Positions 54,852 through 63,873 of a DNA stretch of 64,000 nucleotides are shown here, piece by piece. Both the position numbers and the translations under genes were made by a program. Location of the stretch: contig NZ_QJKM01000012.1 in NCBI RefSeq assembly GCF_003425685.1, positions 183,128 to 247,127 of the forward strand, read 5' to 3'. The stretch comes from Rhizobium terrae. GTDB lineage: Bacteria; Pseudomonadota; Alphaproteobacteria; Rhizobiales; Rhizobiaceae. Below the pieces are notes generated by a model. The model saw nothing but the letters and a program-made list of their open reading frames with translations. It made no database searches and was not told the origin of the DNA. Each line of letters begins with the position of its first letter. The first letter of the stretch is position 1.

Positions 54852-54864
54852 TTGCATCATGCAA
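54852..54864. promoter_or_regulatory. Candidate MarR operator
   Basis: TTGCATCATGCAA has perfect 6-bp arms with a 1-bp centre, 35 bp upstream of the MarR start and 69 bp upstream of the ureohydrolase start. The word GTTTGCAT recurs at the MarR start codon. Confidence 0.5.
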
Positions 54865-54932
54865 GGAACGATGCGCTGCGCCGGACGTTCCACACCTGAG
54901 ATCTTTTTTGCAGCAGCCGGAGATACATTGCG

Positions 54933-55823
54933 ATGTCGACGAATTATGCAATCCTCGAAGCCCCTTCCACACTGGGCCTGGCGACTGACGGTGTGGAGCG
55001 CCTGCCCGACCGGCTCTTACAGCTAGGTTTTGCGGATCGGATCAATGCGCGCCACGCCGGTCGACTGGCCGTGCCGCCGAAGCATCCAACGCCTGACCCA
55101 GGGACCAAAACCCTAAATGCGGAGGCGATTGCGAGGTGGTCACCCAAGCTTGCCGATGCGGTCGAGACGCTGCTCGATGCGGGCGAGTTCCCGGTCGTGC
55201 TCGGTGGCGACTGCACGATCTTGCTTGGCTCGATGCTCGCCCTCAGACGGCGCGGCCGTTACGGCTTGCTCTTTGTCGACGGCAATGCCGACTTTTTCCA
55301 GCCCGAGGCTGAACCCAACGGCGAGGGCGCTTCAATGGATCTTGCTTTCGCGACCGGGCATGGGCCGACGCTCCTGACCAACATCGAGGGCCGGCGTCCG
55401 CTGGTGCGATTGGAGGATGTCGTCGCGCTCGCGTACCGCGATCACAAGGATCAGGAAGAGTTCGGAAGCCAGCCGTTGCCCCAAGAAATCAAATCGCTTG
55501 ATCTTCCCGCCGTGCGCCAGATGGGCATCGAGGCCGCGACGCGCGAAGCGGTCGACCATTTAAAGCGCCCGGAGATCGAAGGCTTCTTCATCCATGTGGA
55601 CGCCGACTGCCTAGATGACGCCATTATGCCAGCGGTTGATTTCCGTGTGCCGGGTGGACTGTCGTGGGACGAATTGAGGATGGTGGTGCGAACTGCCATC
55701 GCGAGCGGTAAGGCGGTCGGCATTGAGTTCACCATTTACAATCCGCGCCTCGACGAAGACGGCAGCGCTGGGCGCGGTTTGGCCGATGTGCTGGCCGCAG
55801 CACTGGGAACGGCAGCGCCATGA
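54933..55823 (+). CDS. Ureohydrolase (arginase/agmatinase) family protein with altered metal ligands
   Basis: 296 residues. The fold motifs are in place: VVLGGDCTILLGS (92-94 GGDC region), FVDGNADFF (D116, N118, D120) and HVDADCLDD (D223, D225, D228). Canonical enzymes have His at GGDH and DAHAD; here these are C94 and N118. Other ureohydrolases with GGDC exist, so C94 alone is not disabling, but N118 replaces a bridging Mn ligand. It may use another metal set or substrate, or be inactive. Divergent from the MarR/DMT pair, which could export the product. Cytoplasmic. Confidence 0.8.
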   Translation: MSTNYAILEAPSTLGLATDGVERLPDRLLQLGFADRINARHAGRLAVPPKHPTPDPGTKTLNAEAIARWSPKLADAVETLLDAGEFPVVLGGDCTILLGSMLALRRRGRYGLLFVDGNADFFQPEAEPNGEGASMDLAFATGHGPTLLTNIEGRRPLVRLEDVVALAYRDHKDQEEFGSQPLPQEIKSLDLPAVRQMGIEAATREAVDHLKRPEIEGFFIHVDADCLDDAIMPAVDFRVPGGLSWDELRMVVRTAIASGKAVGIEFTIYNPRLDEDGSAGRGLADVLAAALGTAAP

Positions 55824-56089
55824 CGGACAAGGGACGACCGTCTTAGGGCTTGCCTCCGGCCAGAAGGCGAAACGCTGGTCTTGATGGGATTAGGACTGGC
55901 GACGCCGGCCGGAAACCCGAACGGCGGATTAAATTCAACGACGCAGTCGGATCCGACCGAAAGAGATCTACCCAGACCGGTCAACATACGATTCACCACA
56001 CCCTGAGATTCCTAGCTGGAAACGGGAGCTGAACGTGTTGGACATACCGGTGATCTTCCAACCTTGTTATCCTGACAACCCGGGTTGCC

Positions 56090-56995
56090 TCAGACTGGAG
56101 TTTGACGTTGATCGAACGGCCTCACAGCTGCTCGAATAAAATCGACGAGTTTCTGGGAGGCGAGCGACGGCGGACGGCCGCTCGGGGTCAGCAGCCAGAC
56201 GTCCATGAAAGTTTCCGGCAGCAGCGCCCGCCGCACCAGCCGATCCTCTGAATAGTCGAGCCCGACGAATGGCGGCACGATCGACACCCCGACGCCGTTC
56301 GCCACGAAACTGCAGGCGGTCTCCGACAGCGGCACTTCGATGCGGTTGCGCTTCTGCACGCCCTTCAGCTGAAACGCCCGGTCGATCGTCATCAGCGAGC
56401 AATCGTCACGGAAGAGTGAGATGAAACTCTCGTTGCGCAGCTCGTCGATCTCGATCACCTGTTTTGCCGTGAGCGGATGTCCGGCCGGCAGGATGCAGAC
56501 CATGCTGAAGCGCATGATGATTTCGGCGCCGACATTCGGGTGATCGAAGGGCAGCACGCTCAGCCCGATATCGATCTGCCCGGCTGCGACCAATTCGCCG
56601 ATCCGCGGCGACGTCTTGCTCTGCAGCGTGAAATGGATGTCCGGCTGTTCGGCAAGAAACGGCGAAAGCGCCTGCGAGAGGTAGAGCGTGGCGAGCGCCG
56701 GGGGTGCTGCGATCGTCACCTCACCCCATTCCCGGTTACGCACAGCCTCCGCCAGCCGGGCGATCCTTTTGGTACCGGAAAACATCCGCTCCACCTCGAC
56801 CGCCAGCATACGGGCTTCGAGCGTCGGCACCAGACGCCCGCCACTACGGGTGAAAAGCTGGAAGCCGCAGGTTTCCGAAAAGCTCTTCAGCAACTTGCTG
56901 ACCGCCGGCTGCGAGATACCGAGCCTTTCTCCGGCAAGCGTCACCGATCCGGTCTCGATCGTCGTATGGAATGCTTCAAGCTGCCTGATATTCAT
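56090..56995 (-). CDS. LysR-family regulator
   Basis: 301 residues from the ATG at 56995 (MNIRQLEAFHTTIETGSVTL); a longer frame to 57073 is not family-like. HTH: AGERLGISQPAVSKLLKSF. The ligand domain has blocks such as EVTIAAPPALATLYLSQAL and the late ETACSFVANGVGVSIVPPF. Resembles regulators of amino-acid and opine catabolism (OccR/NocR/ArgP-like). Divergent from the peptide-binding-protein gene at 57296; an imperfect dyad lies between. Confidence 0.9.
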   Translation of the reverse strand: MNIRQLEAFHTTIETGSVTLAGERLGISQPAVSKLLKSFSETCGFQLFTRSGGRLVPTLEARMLAVEVERMFSGTKRIARLAEAVRNREWGEVTIAAPPALATLYLSQALSPFLAEQPDIHFTLQSKTSPRIGELVAAGQIDIGLSVLPFDHPNVGAEIIMRFSMVCILPAGHPLTAKQVIEIDELRNESFISLFRDDCSLMTIDRAFQLKGVQKRNRIEVPLSETACSFVANGVGVSIVPPFVGLDYSEDRLVRRALLPETFMDVWLLTPSGRPPSLASQKLVDFIRAAVRPFDQRQTPV

Positions 56996-57295
56996 GACCG
57001 ACCGAAACCCTTCGCGCTTCCTCCTCCGACATGAGTTTCGGTTATAATGACGGGAGAACAAGCTATTTGACAATCATATTGGCAAGGGGCTTTATCACGC
57101 AAGCGATACCGGTCGCACAACTTGATCCGGCCAAGCGCAACAGCGAAAAGCGCCGGTAGAGCAGCATTCGGCATCATAAAAATCTCTCTGCAGGGCAGAT
57201 GTGTCCGGCGGACGGTCTCCCGTCGAGACCGGCTGAAGTTTGATCGTGCGAAGGCTGCAGCAAGCGGCCCTAATCAAAGAAGGGAACGAAGACAC
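56996..57295. other. Divergent promoter region with imperfect dyad
   Basis: 300 bp. TGACAAT-CAT-ATTGGCA (57068-57084) is a dyad with one mismatch and T/A ends, compatible with a LysR site. No gene is evident; the frame running through it is the extension of the binding-protein gene. Confidence 0.4.
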
Positions 57296-58900
57296 ATGAA
57301 GAAAATCCTGGGCCTGTCCATTCTGGGTCTGACGGCGGCAGCGCCCGTCAATGCCGCGATGCTTTCGGTCTGCATCGAAGGATCGCCTGAAGTCTTCAAC
57401 CCGCAGCTGACCAGCAACGGCACGACGTCCTACGTGCTTGCTCAGATCTACGACGGCCTCGTTTCGGTAAAATCCGGCTCTTCCGAAATCGAGCCGGCGC
57501 TCGCCGAAAGCTGGGCCGTCTCCAACGACGCCAAGACCTACACTTTCAAGCTGCGCCATGGCGTGAAATGGCAGTCGAATGCCATGTTCACACCGACCCG
57601 CGAATTCAACGCCGATGACGTGATGTTCACCTTCGAGCGGATGATGAAGAAGGATCACCCTTACGCCAAGGTCAACGGCGGCAGCTTCATCACCTTCAAC
57701 ACCAAGCTTGCCGACGCGCTGGCGAGCATCAGCAAGATCGACGACTATACAGTCGCTTTCACGCTGAAGAGCCCCCTCGCCCCTTTCATCGGCATCATGG
57801 CGCACCAGTCGCTGGCGATTACCTCAGGGGAATATGCTGAGGCGCTCTCCAAGGCCGGCAAGCCGGAACTGATCGATCGCGAACCGATCGGCACCGGTCC
57901 GTTCCAGCTCCAGGCCTACCAGCAGGATGCGGTCGTCCGCCTCATTCCCTTCAAGGATACCTGGGGTGCTGCGATCAAAAATACGGCCCGAACGCCGATG
58001 GTCGATGGCATTGTGATGGCGATCAGCGCCGATGCATCCGTCCGCCTGCAGCGCGCCATGGCCGGCGAATGCCAGATCGCGCTTTATCCGAACCTAGCCG
58101 ATCGCGCGATGATCGAGAAGAGCCTGAACCTCAATCTCGTCCAGACGCCCGTCGCCTCCGTCGGCTTCATTACCTTCAACTTCAAGGACGATAAGTTCAA
58201 GGATAAGCGCGTTCGCGAGGCGCTCGCGCATGCGATCAACATCAAGCCGCTGGTCGATCTCGTCTATGACGGCATGGGCACGGTCACGGGTGCGATCATT
58301 CCGCCCTCGCTCTGGGGCTACGACAAGGATGTCGGCGCCTATAGTTATGATCCGGCACTGGCAAAGAAGCTGCTCGCCGAGGCAGGCTTTCCAAACGGTT
58401 TTTCGACCCAGCTCTGGGCCGTTCCGGTCTCGCGCCCCTATATGCCGAACGGCCGCCGGGCCGCCGAGATAATTCAGCAAGACTGGTCGAAGATCGGAAT
58501 TAAGGCTGAGATCATCTCCTATGAATGGGGTGAATACATCACCCGCGCCCGCAAAGGAGAAGCGCAGGTCGGTATGTTCGGCGGCATCTACGATTTCCCC
58601 GATCCAAGCCAGATCCCGAACAATTACTTCACCTGCGATTCCGCCGGCAAACCAAGCCCGTCCAACATCGGCGCATGGTGCGACAAGGAATTCAACGCCT
58701 TGATGAACGACGCTGGCACGATCACCGACCAGGCCAAGCGCATCGAGATCTACAAAAGGGCGCAGGAAGAATTCCATGCCGAAGTTCCCGCCGTTATCCT
58801 CGGGGGCGCCGACACGATCACGGCGGTTGCCAAGAACGTCAAAGGATATTCACCGGCAATCTTCGGCACCAGCCGCCTTTCCGGCGTGACCGTGGAATAA
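57296..58900 (+). CDS. Periplasmic peptide-binding protein (family 5), orphan
   Basis: 534 residues from the ATG at 57296 (AAGGGA upstream); the open frame extends upstream but lacks family features. Signal peptide 1-20 (KKILGLSILGLTAAAPVNA). Family 5 blocks: VCIEGSPEVFNPQLTS, LAQIYDGLVSVKSG, FKLRHGVKWQSN and REPIGTGPFQLQAYQ. No permease or ATPase gene is nearby, so it must use a transporter encoded elsewhere or act as a sensor/chaperone. It is followed by the DadA-like and RidA genes on the same strand. Confidence 0.9.
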   Translation: MKKILGLSILGLTAAAPVNAAMLSVCIEGSPEVFNPQLTSNGTTSYVLAQIYDGLVSVKSGSSEIEPALAESWAVSNDAKTYTFKLRHGVKWQSNAMFTPTREFNADDVMFTFERMMKKDHPYAKVNGGSFITFNTKLADALASISKIDDYTVAFTLKSPLAPFIGIMAHQSLAITSGEYAEALSKAGKPELIDREPIGTGPFQLQAYQQDAVVRLIPFKDTWGAAIKNTARTPMVDGIVMAISADASVRLQRAMAGECQIALYPNLADRAMIEKSLNLNLVQTPVASVGFITFNFKDDKFKDKRVREALAHAINIKPLVDLVYDGMGTVTGAIIPPSLWGYDKDVGAYSYDPALAKKLLAEAGFPNGFSTQLWAVPVSRPYMPNGRRAAEIIQQDWSKIGIKAEIISYEWGEYITRARKGEAQVGMFGGIYDFPDPSQIPNNYFTCDSAGKPSPSNIGAWCDKEFNALMNDAGTITDQAKRIEIYKRAQEEFHAEVPAVILGGADTITAVAKNVKGYSPAIFGTSRLSGVTVE

Positions 58901-58961
58901 GCTCTTCGATCCCGGCGGCTCATACCGCCGGCGTCCCCCGATGGAAATGCAGGAAAAAGAA

Positions 58962-60071
58962 ATGCATGTCTTGGTCATCGGTGCCGGCATTCTCGGCGCC
59001 AGCGTCGCCTATCATCTCGCCCGCGAAGGCGTTAAAGTCGAAATCGTCGACGAGGCCCACCAGGGCAAGGCGACGATGGCGGGGGCGGGCATCGTCTGCC
59101 CCTGGGCCACCAAGGCCGACGAACCGGACTGGTACCGGATGTATGCCGCGGGTGCCCGCTTCTACGACAGCCTGATCGCTGGTCTGCAGGCGAAGGGTGA
59201 GAGCGACCTTGGTTACGCCAAGGTCGGTGCGCTGGTGGTGGCCGAAGACCGCGCGGAGTTCAATGCCGCTGCTGAACGTATCGCCCGCCGCATCAAGGAT
59301 GCGCCGGAAGCCGGTGAAGTCCGCCACCTGACACCCGCCGAGGCGCGCGCCCTCTTCCCGCCGCTCCGCCACGATCTCGACGCGATCCACATTCCGGGTG
59401 CTGCGCGTGTGGATGCCCGCCTGCTCTCGTCCGCCATGGTGCGCGCCGCCGTCGCCATGGGCGCGAAATTCCGCAGCGACTACGTGACCCTGAAGCTCGA
59501 CGGCGATCGCGCCCGCTGCCTCGACAGCAATGGCGCGGTCACCGAGGCCGACGAGATCATCGTCACCGCGGGCGCCTGGGCTTCGCAGATACTCCGCCCG
59601 CTCGGACTCACCCACCCGGTCGTGCCGCAGAAAGGCCAGATCATCCACCTGCGCCTGCCCGGTGTCGCGACCGCCAAGTGGCCGGTCCTCTTGCCGATGA
59701 GCAGCCACTACATGCTCGCATTCGACGATTCCCGCGTGGTGATCGGTGCGACGCGCGAGAACAATTCCGGCTTTGATTACCGCGTCACCGCGGCGGGGGA
59801 GCTGGAAGTTCTCACAGCCGGTCTCAACATCGCTCCTGGCCTTGCCAATGCTACGCTGATCGAAACCCGCATCGGTTTCCGCCCGGCCGGCGAAACGATG
59901 AACCCGATCCTCGGCCGTGTCCTTGGCATCGCCAACCTGACGCTCGGCAACGGGCTCGGCGCCGGCGGCCTGACGATCGGCCCGTTCGCGGGTGCCCAGC
60001 TTGCCAAGCTCGTCACCGGCCAGGCGACCGATATCCCGCTCGACCGCTACACTCCCGAAGCTCGCGGCTGA
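58962..60071 (+). CDS. FAD-dependent D-amino-acid dehydrogenase-like oxidoreductase
   Basis: 369 residues from the ATG at 58962, chosen for AGGAAA upstream (an earlier ATG at 58941 lacks a ribosome site). It opens with the FAD-binding fold HVLVIGAGILGASVAYHLA and E/D at the end of strand 2 (EIVDEA). The late GFRPAGETMNPILGRV and LGNGLGAGGLTIGPFAGA blocks are typical of DadA/DAO family proteins. It should oxidise an amino acid to an imino acid. The neighbouring RidA protein would remove the reactive imine. Confidence 0.88.
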   Translation: MHVLVIGAGILGASVAYHLAREGVKVEIVDEAHQGKATMAGAGIVCPWATKADEPDWYRMYAAGARFYDSLIAGLQAKGESDLGYAKVGALVVAEDRAEFNAAAERIARRIKDAPEAGEVRHLTPAEARALFPPLRHDLDAIHIPGAARVDARLLSSAMVRAAVAMGAKFRSDYVTLKLDGDRARCLDSNGAVTEADEIIVTAGAWASQILRPLGLTHPVVPQKGQIIHLRLPGVATAKWPVLLPMSSHYMLAFDDSRVVIGATRENNSGFDYRVTAAGELEVLTAGLNIAPGLANATLIETRIGFRPAGETMNPILGRVLGIANLTLGNGLGAGGLTIGPFAGAQLAKLVTGQATDIPLDRYTPEARG

Positions 60072-60153
60072 AAGCCAGCCCTTCCGCCCATCACCACCGA
60101 CCTGCCGCATCCAAGTGCCGGGCATCTCCTCCTATTGTCAAAGGAATACCACG

Positions 60154-60504
60154 ATGATCAAACGTCACCGCAAACACCGCATCATGCATGGCGCCGTCGA
60201 ACATAACGGCGTGCTCTATCTCGGCGGCCACGCCGCTGGCGATATCTCCGTCGGCATGAAGGAACAGACGCAGCAGACCTGCGCCAAGCTCGACGAAGTC
60301 CTGGCCGAATGCGGCTCCGACAAGCACCACATCCTCTCGGCTCGCATCTATCTGAGCGACATGTCCGGCAAGGAAGCGATGAACGAAGCCTGGCTCGAAT
60401 GGATCGACGGCGACGACCTTCCCTCCCGCGCGACGATCGGCGTCGCCGATCTTGGCGATCCGAAGCGGCTAATCGAAATCGTCCTCATCGCCGCAAAGAA
60501 ATGA
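60154..60504 (+). CDS. RidA-family imine deaminase
   Basis: 116 residues from the ATG at 60154 (AAGGAAT upstream). Family blocks: NGVLYLGGHAAG, the middle helix LDEVLAECGSDKHHIL, and the Arg in LPSRATIGVADLG that binds the substrate carboxylate. RidA hydrolyses 2-imino acids to keto acids. It is 82 nt after the DadA-like gene, a common functional pair. Confidence 0.9.
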   Translation: MIKRHRKHRIMHGAVEHNGVLYLGGHAAGDISVGMKEQTQQTCAKLDEVLAECGSDKHHILSARIYLSDMSGKEAMNEAWLEWIDGDDLPSRATIGVADLGDPKRLIEIVLIAAKK

Positions 60505-60813
60505 CGGCAAGAGCCACAGGCGAACGCGCATCCCGCCTATCATCTGTATTGTATCGCCTCGCAATTACTCTGGTTTCAGCTCGCTTGAGATCGGCTTCCG
60601 ATGCGATCCTCCCAAACCGACTTCGAATGCTTGAAATCAACCGCTAACGGATAGCGCCTCAGATCTGAGGCAACATACAAGTAAAAGCTATGCAACATAT
60701 GCTGTCGGATTAATTCCAATATTTGGCGCCGATGTTTGACGGCGGTAATGTGGCGCGTTGAGCAATCTAAAATATCTATTGAATAATGTAGGAGTCCTAT
60801 GTAATCTGCTTAT
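60505..60813. other. Intergenic region upstream of MarR gene
   Basis: 309 bp. Holds a perfect 16-bp palindrome at 60656-60671, a TTGAAATCAA word at 60631-60640, and an AT-rich stretch before the MarR start. No gene is evident. Confidence 0.5.
60656..60671. promoter_or_regulatory. Perfect 16-bp palindrome upstream of MarR gene
   Basis: GCCTCAGATCTGAGGC is perfectly symmetrical, 142 bp before the MarR start. It could be a regulator site or the end of the RidA transcript; no T-run follows. Confidence 0.4.
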
Positions 60814-61476
60814 ATGGAGACACCGAAGAACCCCTTGTCCATTGACGTCCGCATTCGCGAAGGCTTTTCGCGAATCGCGACGGCCATGCGCATCGAGGAA
60901 TGGAAGAAGGCCAAAGAGGTTGGCCTCAACCCCACCCAGCTTGCGGTACTCGCTCTGCTTGAAGGACGCAAGGACGGGCTGAACGTGAAGGAGATCGCTG
61001 CTCACCTTGGCGTCTCCCAGCCAAGTGCAACCGATTCCATTGCCGCGCTGGAGAAGAAAGAGCATTTGGAGAAGCGCGCGGAACAGGGCGATCGACGAGC
61101 GGTCCGCGTCCATCTGACCTCCACAGGCCTTGCAGCTGTCCAGCGCGATGCCGGCGGCGATCTTGCCGAACAGGCAGTTGGCTCGCTCGAAGAGCGTGAG
61201 CAGGAGCACTTGCTTCTCTCCCTTATCAAGATGATCCGGCATCTTCAGGAGAGTGGCGCAATTCCGCTCCAGCGGATGTGCGTAACCTGCCGATACTTCG
61301 CTCCGTTCGCGCATCCGGATGGCGAGCGACCCCATCACTGCCATTTCGTGGACGCAGCCTTTGGCCAGCGCGAATTGCGCGTCGATTGCCGCGATCACGA
61401 TGAAACCGATCCCCCTTCCCGGGCTGCCACCTGGGAAGCTTTTCAAGCGGGACAACCCAACCTCCAGGCACCATAG
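60814..61476 (+). CDS. MarR-family regulator with Cys/His-rich C-terminal extension
   Basis: 220 residues, longer than most MarR proteins. HTH: LNVKEIAAHLGVSQPSATDS; wing: EQGDRRAVRVHLTSTG. The extra C-terminal ~65 residues hold C156-x2-C159, C176 and C192 with nearby H174, H175, H177, a probable metal or Fe-S site. It leads four same-strand genes ending at 63601: a secreted hypothetical, an AhpD-like protein and a glutamine amidotransferase. It could sense redox or metal stress. Confidence 0.88.
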   Translation: METPKNPLSIDVRIREGFSRIATAMRIEEWKKAKEVGLNPTQLAVLALLEGRKDGLNVKEIAAHLGVSQPSATDSIAALEKKEHLEKRAEQGDRRAVRVHLTSTGLAAVQRDAGGDLAEQAVGSLEEREQEHLLLSLIKMIRHLQESGAIPLQRMCVTCRYFAPFAHPDGERPHHCHFVDAAFGQRELRVDCRDHDETDPPSRAATWEAFQAGQPNLQAP

Positions 61477-61492
61477 AAAGGAAGATCATCCA

Positions 61493-62212
61493 ATGCCCAG
61501 AAGACTTCTGACCGGCACGCTCGTCGTCGCCGGAACGGCCCTCGCATACCTTGCGGCAGCGCATGCGCATTCCATCAAGGCCGAACCCAAACAAACCGTT
61601 CAGGCTTCATTCGACATCATCGACACGGCAATTGCGACCAAGGGCGACAAGGTCCTCTTTTCCACTCGTGTGCGCGGCGAGGCCGGCAAGGACAAACCAG
61701 ATGCGACCGGCAAGTTCGAGGGCTCCAGCGTCTATGCCTATGTCTGGCCGACCTCGCTCGACAGCGGCGAGATCGGCTTCGAGAAGAAGCTGGGCATCGT
61801 GGCGTTGGCCGTCACCTTCCACCCGGATTTCGACGATGCCGCCAATGGCGGCAAGAATCGCCACACGTGGCATCCGCATTGGGTGGTCCTGGCCGAAGAC
61901 AAGGCTTGCGCCGGCGGCCTGAAGGTCATCGATATTCCCAAGGATGCCAAGCCCAAGGTCCCCAGGACCTGGCCCGGCGTGCCGCTTCTCATAGACAGCC
62001 CCGATTACCCGACCCTGTTCACGGGCGATAGGGTCGATGTCGAAATTCCCCTGTCGCTGATCAACGGCATCAAGGGCGTCTCGTTTGACGGCGTGACCGC
62101 GGGCCTGAAGGTCAACGGCAACCTGCACGCGCCGCTTCTTTGCGTCAGCAACGTCTTCAAGGTCGCTTCCGGAAACCTGAGCCTTCCCGGCAAGGTCGAA
62201 CCGGCCAGGTGA
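61493..62212 (+). CDS. Secreted hypothetical protein
   Basis: 239 residues from the ATG at 61493 (GGAAGATC upstream). Signal peptide about 1-25 (RLLTGTLVVAGTALAYLAAAHA). The mature protein has no membrane helix and shows blocks such as SFDIIDTAIATKGDKVLFST, KNRHTWHPHWVVLAEDKAC and YPTLFTGDRVDVEIP. The His-rich HTWHPHW could bind metal. No family recognised. Starts 16 nt after the MarR stop, so probably co-transcribed. Confidence 0.75.
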   Translation: MPRRLLTGTLVVAGTALAYLAAAHAHSIKAEPKQTVQASFDIIDTAIATKGDKVLFSTRVRGEAGKDKPDATGKFEGSSVYAYVWPTSLDSGEIGFEKKLGIVALAVTFHPDFDDAANGGKNRHTWHPHWVVLAEDKACAGGLKVIDIPKDAKPKVPRTWPGVPLLIDSPDYPTLFTGDRVDVEIPLSLINGIKGVSFDGVTAGLKVNGNLHAPLLCVSNVFKVASGNLSLPGKVEPAR

Positions 62213-62290
62213 TCTTGCGTCGCGCCGGTTCGCCGACTGCCATCGACGAACCGGCATATTCTCCCCTCCAGGCAAATAGAGGACAAGAAC

Positions 62291-62839
62291 ATGAGCAGAA
62301 TTACACTTATCGAACCTTCGAGCGCAACCGGCCATGTCGGCGAACAGCTCGGCCAGATCAGGTCCGCCTTCGGCGTTGTGCCCAACATGTTCAAGGCCGT
62401 CGCCAATTCCCCGGCAGCGCTCGCCAGCATGTGGGGCTCCTTCGGCGCCCTTGGCGGCGGAAGGATTGGCCCGAAGCTCGGTGAGCAGATCGCGGTCGCC
62501 GTCGCCGACCGAAACAACTGCAACTATTGCCTTGCTGCCCATACCGGCCTCGGCCGCAAGGCCAGCGCGACTGCCGAGGAAATGGCCGAGGCTCAGGCTG
62601 GCCGCTCGACCGACCCTCGTACGGCAGCCGCTTTGCGGTTCGCGTTAAAGATCGTCGAACACCGCGCGGAACTGGAGACAGCGGATGTCGACTCTCTGCG
62701 GAGCGCAGGCTTCGATGACGAGGAGATCGTCGAGATCGTCGCGCATGTCGCGCTGAACCTCTTCACCAACTACGTCAACGTCGCGCTGGACGTGCCGGTC
62801 GACTTTCCGAGCGTGAAGCTGACAGGCGCCGCAGGCTGA
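62291..62839 (+). CDS. AhpD/carboxymuconolactone-decarboxylase-like protein
   Basis: 182 residues. The AhpD-type site is complete: GEQIAVAVADRNNC with E65, then C77-NY-C80-LAA-H84. Such proteins are thiol-dependent peroxidases or reductase partners. The C-terminal DEEIVEIVAHVALNLFTNYVN is typical. Third gene after the Cys-tailed MarR, which supports a redox theme. Confidence 0.88.
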   Translation: MSRITLIEPSSATGHVGEQLGQIRSAFGVVPNMFKAVANSPAALASMWGSFGALGGGRIGPKLGEQIAVAVADRNNCNYCLAAHTGLGRKASATAEEMAEAQAGRSTDPRTAAALRFALKIVEHRAELETADVDSLRSAGFDDEEIVEIVAHVALNLFTNYVNVALDVPVDFPSVKLTGAAG

Positions 62840-62899
62840 ACATCAGGTCGAAGGGCGGACCGGAGGATACGGTCCGCCCGTTGCAAAGGATCGAACATC

Positions 62900-63601
62900 A
62901 TGTCCAAGACTGCCCTCGCCCTGCGTCACGTCCACTTCGAAGACCTCGGGACTTTCGCCAAGCCGCTCGCCGACGCCGGTTACGAAATCCGTTATAGCGA
63001 TGTCGGAGACGCCGATTTCTGCAATGGCGATCCGTCCACGCCCGACCTCCTGATCATCCTTGGCGGCCCCATCGGAGTCAATGACGATGCATATCCATTC
63101 CTCGATACCGAATGGACCTTCATTCGCACCCGGCTCGCGGCCGGAAGACCAACGCTCGGCATCTGCCTCGGCGCACAGCTGATAGCCGCCGCCTTGGGAG
63201 AAAAGGTGTTGCCGACCGGCATCAAGGAGATTGGGTTTTCCAGATTGACACTGACTGACGCGGGGCGATTAGGTCCGCTCAGGCACCTGGAGGATGTCGC
63301 CGTACTGCACTGGCATGGGGACACATATTCGCTGCCGCTGGGGGCGGTGAACCTCGCCGCTTCGAAAGTCGTCGAACAGCAGGCCTTTTCGATCGGTCGC
63401 AATGTGCTCGGATTGCAGTTTCATCCCGAGGCCAAGACCGACGGGACATTTGAACGATGGCTGGTCGGCCATGCGGTGGAACTCGCTGCCGCAAGGGTCG
63501 ATGTGCCATCGTTGCGGCAAAGCGCGAAAGACAACGGACCGCGCCTCAGGCAAACGGCAGCATTGATGCTCCATGACTGGTTGGCTGGACTGGAGGTTTA
63601 G
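62900..63601 (+). CDS. Class I glutamine amidotransferase domain protein
   Basis: 233 residues, a stand-alone GATase. Oxyanion loop ILGGPIGVND, nucleophile C89 in GICLGAQ, and H175/E177 in LQFHPEA form the triad. HWHGDTYSLP is also a family block. Without a synthetase domain it resembles YfeJ/GuaA-like proteins that hydrolyse glutamine or gamma-glutamyl compounds. Its partner is unknown. The MOSC start follows after 2 nt. Confidence 0.88.
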   Translation: MSKTALALRHVHFEDLGTFAKPLADAGYEIRYSDVGDADFCNGDPSTPDLLIILGGPIGVNDDAYPFLDTEWTFIRTRLAAGRPTLGICLGAQLIAAALGEKVLPTGIKEIGFSRLTLTDAGRLGPLRHLEDVAVLHWHGDTYSLPLGAVNLAASKVVEQQAFSIGRNVLGLQFHPEAKTDGTFERWLVGHAVELAAARVDVPSLRQSAKDNGPRLRQTAALMLHDWLAGLEV

Positions 63602-63603
63602 GC

Positions 63604-63873
63604 GTGAACTCATTTCCGATCCTCAGCCTTCGCCTCGGGCCGGTGGCACCGCTCGGGCCTCGTGGCGTTCCAAGCGGAATTGCGAAATTCGAGGTTCCGA
63701 GCCCGATCAAGGTTTCGCTGAACGGCTTTGACGGTGACATGCAAGGCGACACCGCGAAGCATGGCGGACCGGAAAAAGCGGTGCACCATTATCCGTTCGA
63801 TCACTATGCAGCGTGGAAAGAAGATCTCGGGGCTCACCCACTGCTTTCTTCGCCGGGCGCGTTCGGTGAAAAT
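63604..63873 (+). pseudogene. MOSC-domain protein (YiiM-like), truncated by insertion
   Basis: Starts at GTG 63604, two bases after the amidotransferase stop. 90 native codons show the MOSC start: LRLGPVAPLGPRG, then KHGGPEKAVHHYPFDHY and PGAFGEN. Exactly after Asn-90 the sequence changes to CQATRG and stops at 63921. In intact homologues GAFGEN is followed by a hydrophobic and the catalytic half with the cysteine for molybdenum-cofactor sulfur transfer. The rest of the gene may lie beyond the right edge of the window, past the inserted element. Confidence 0.8.
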
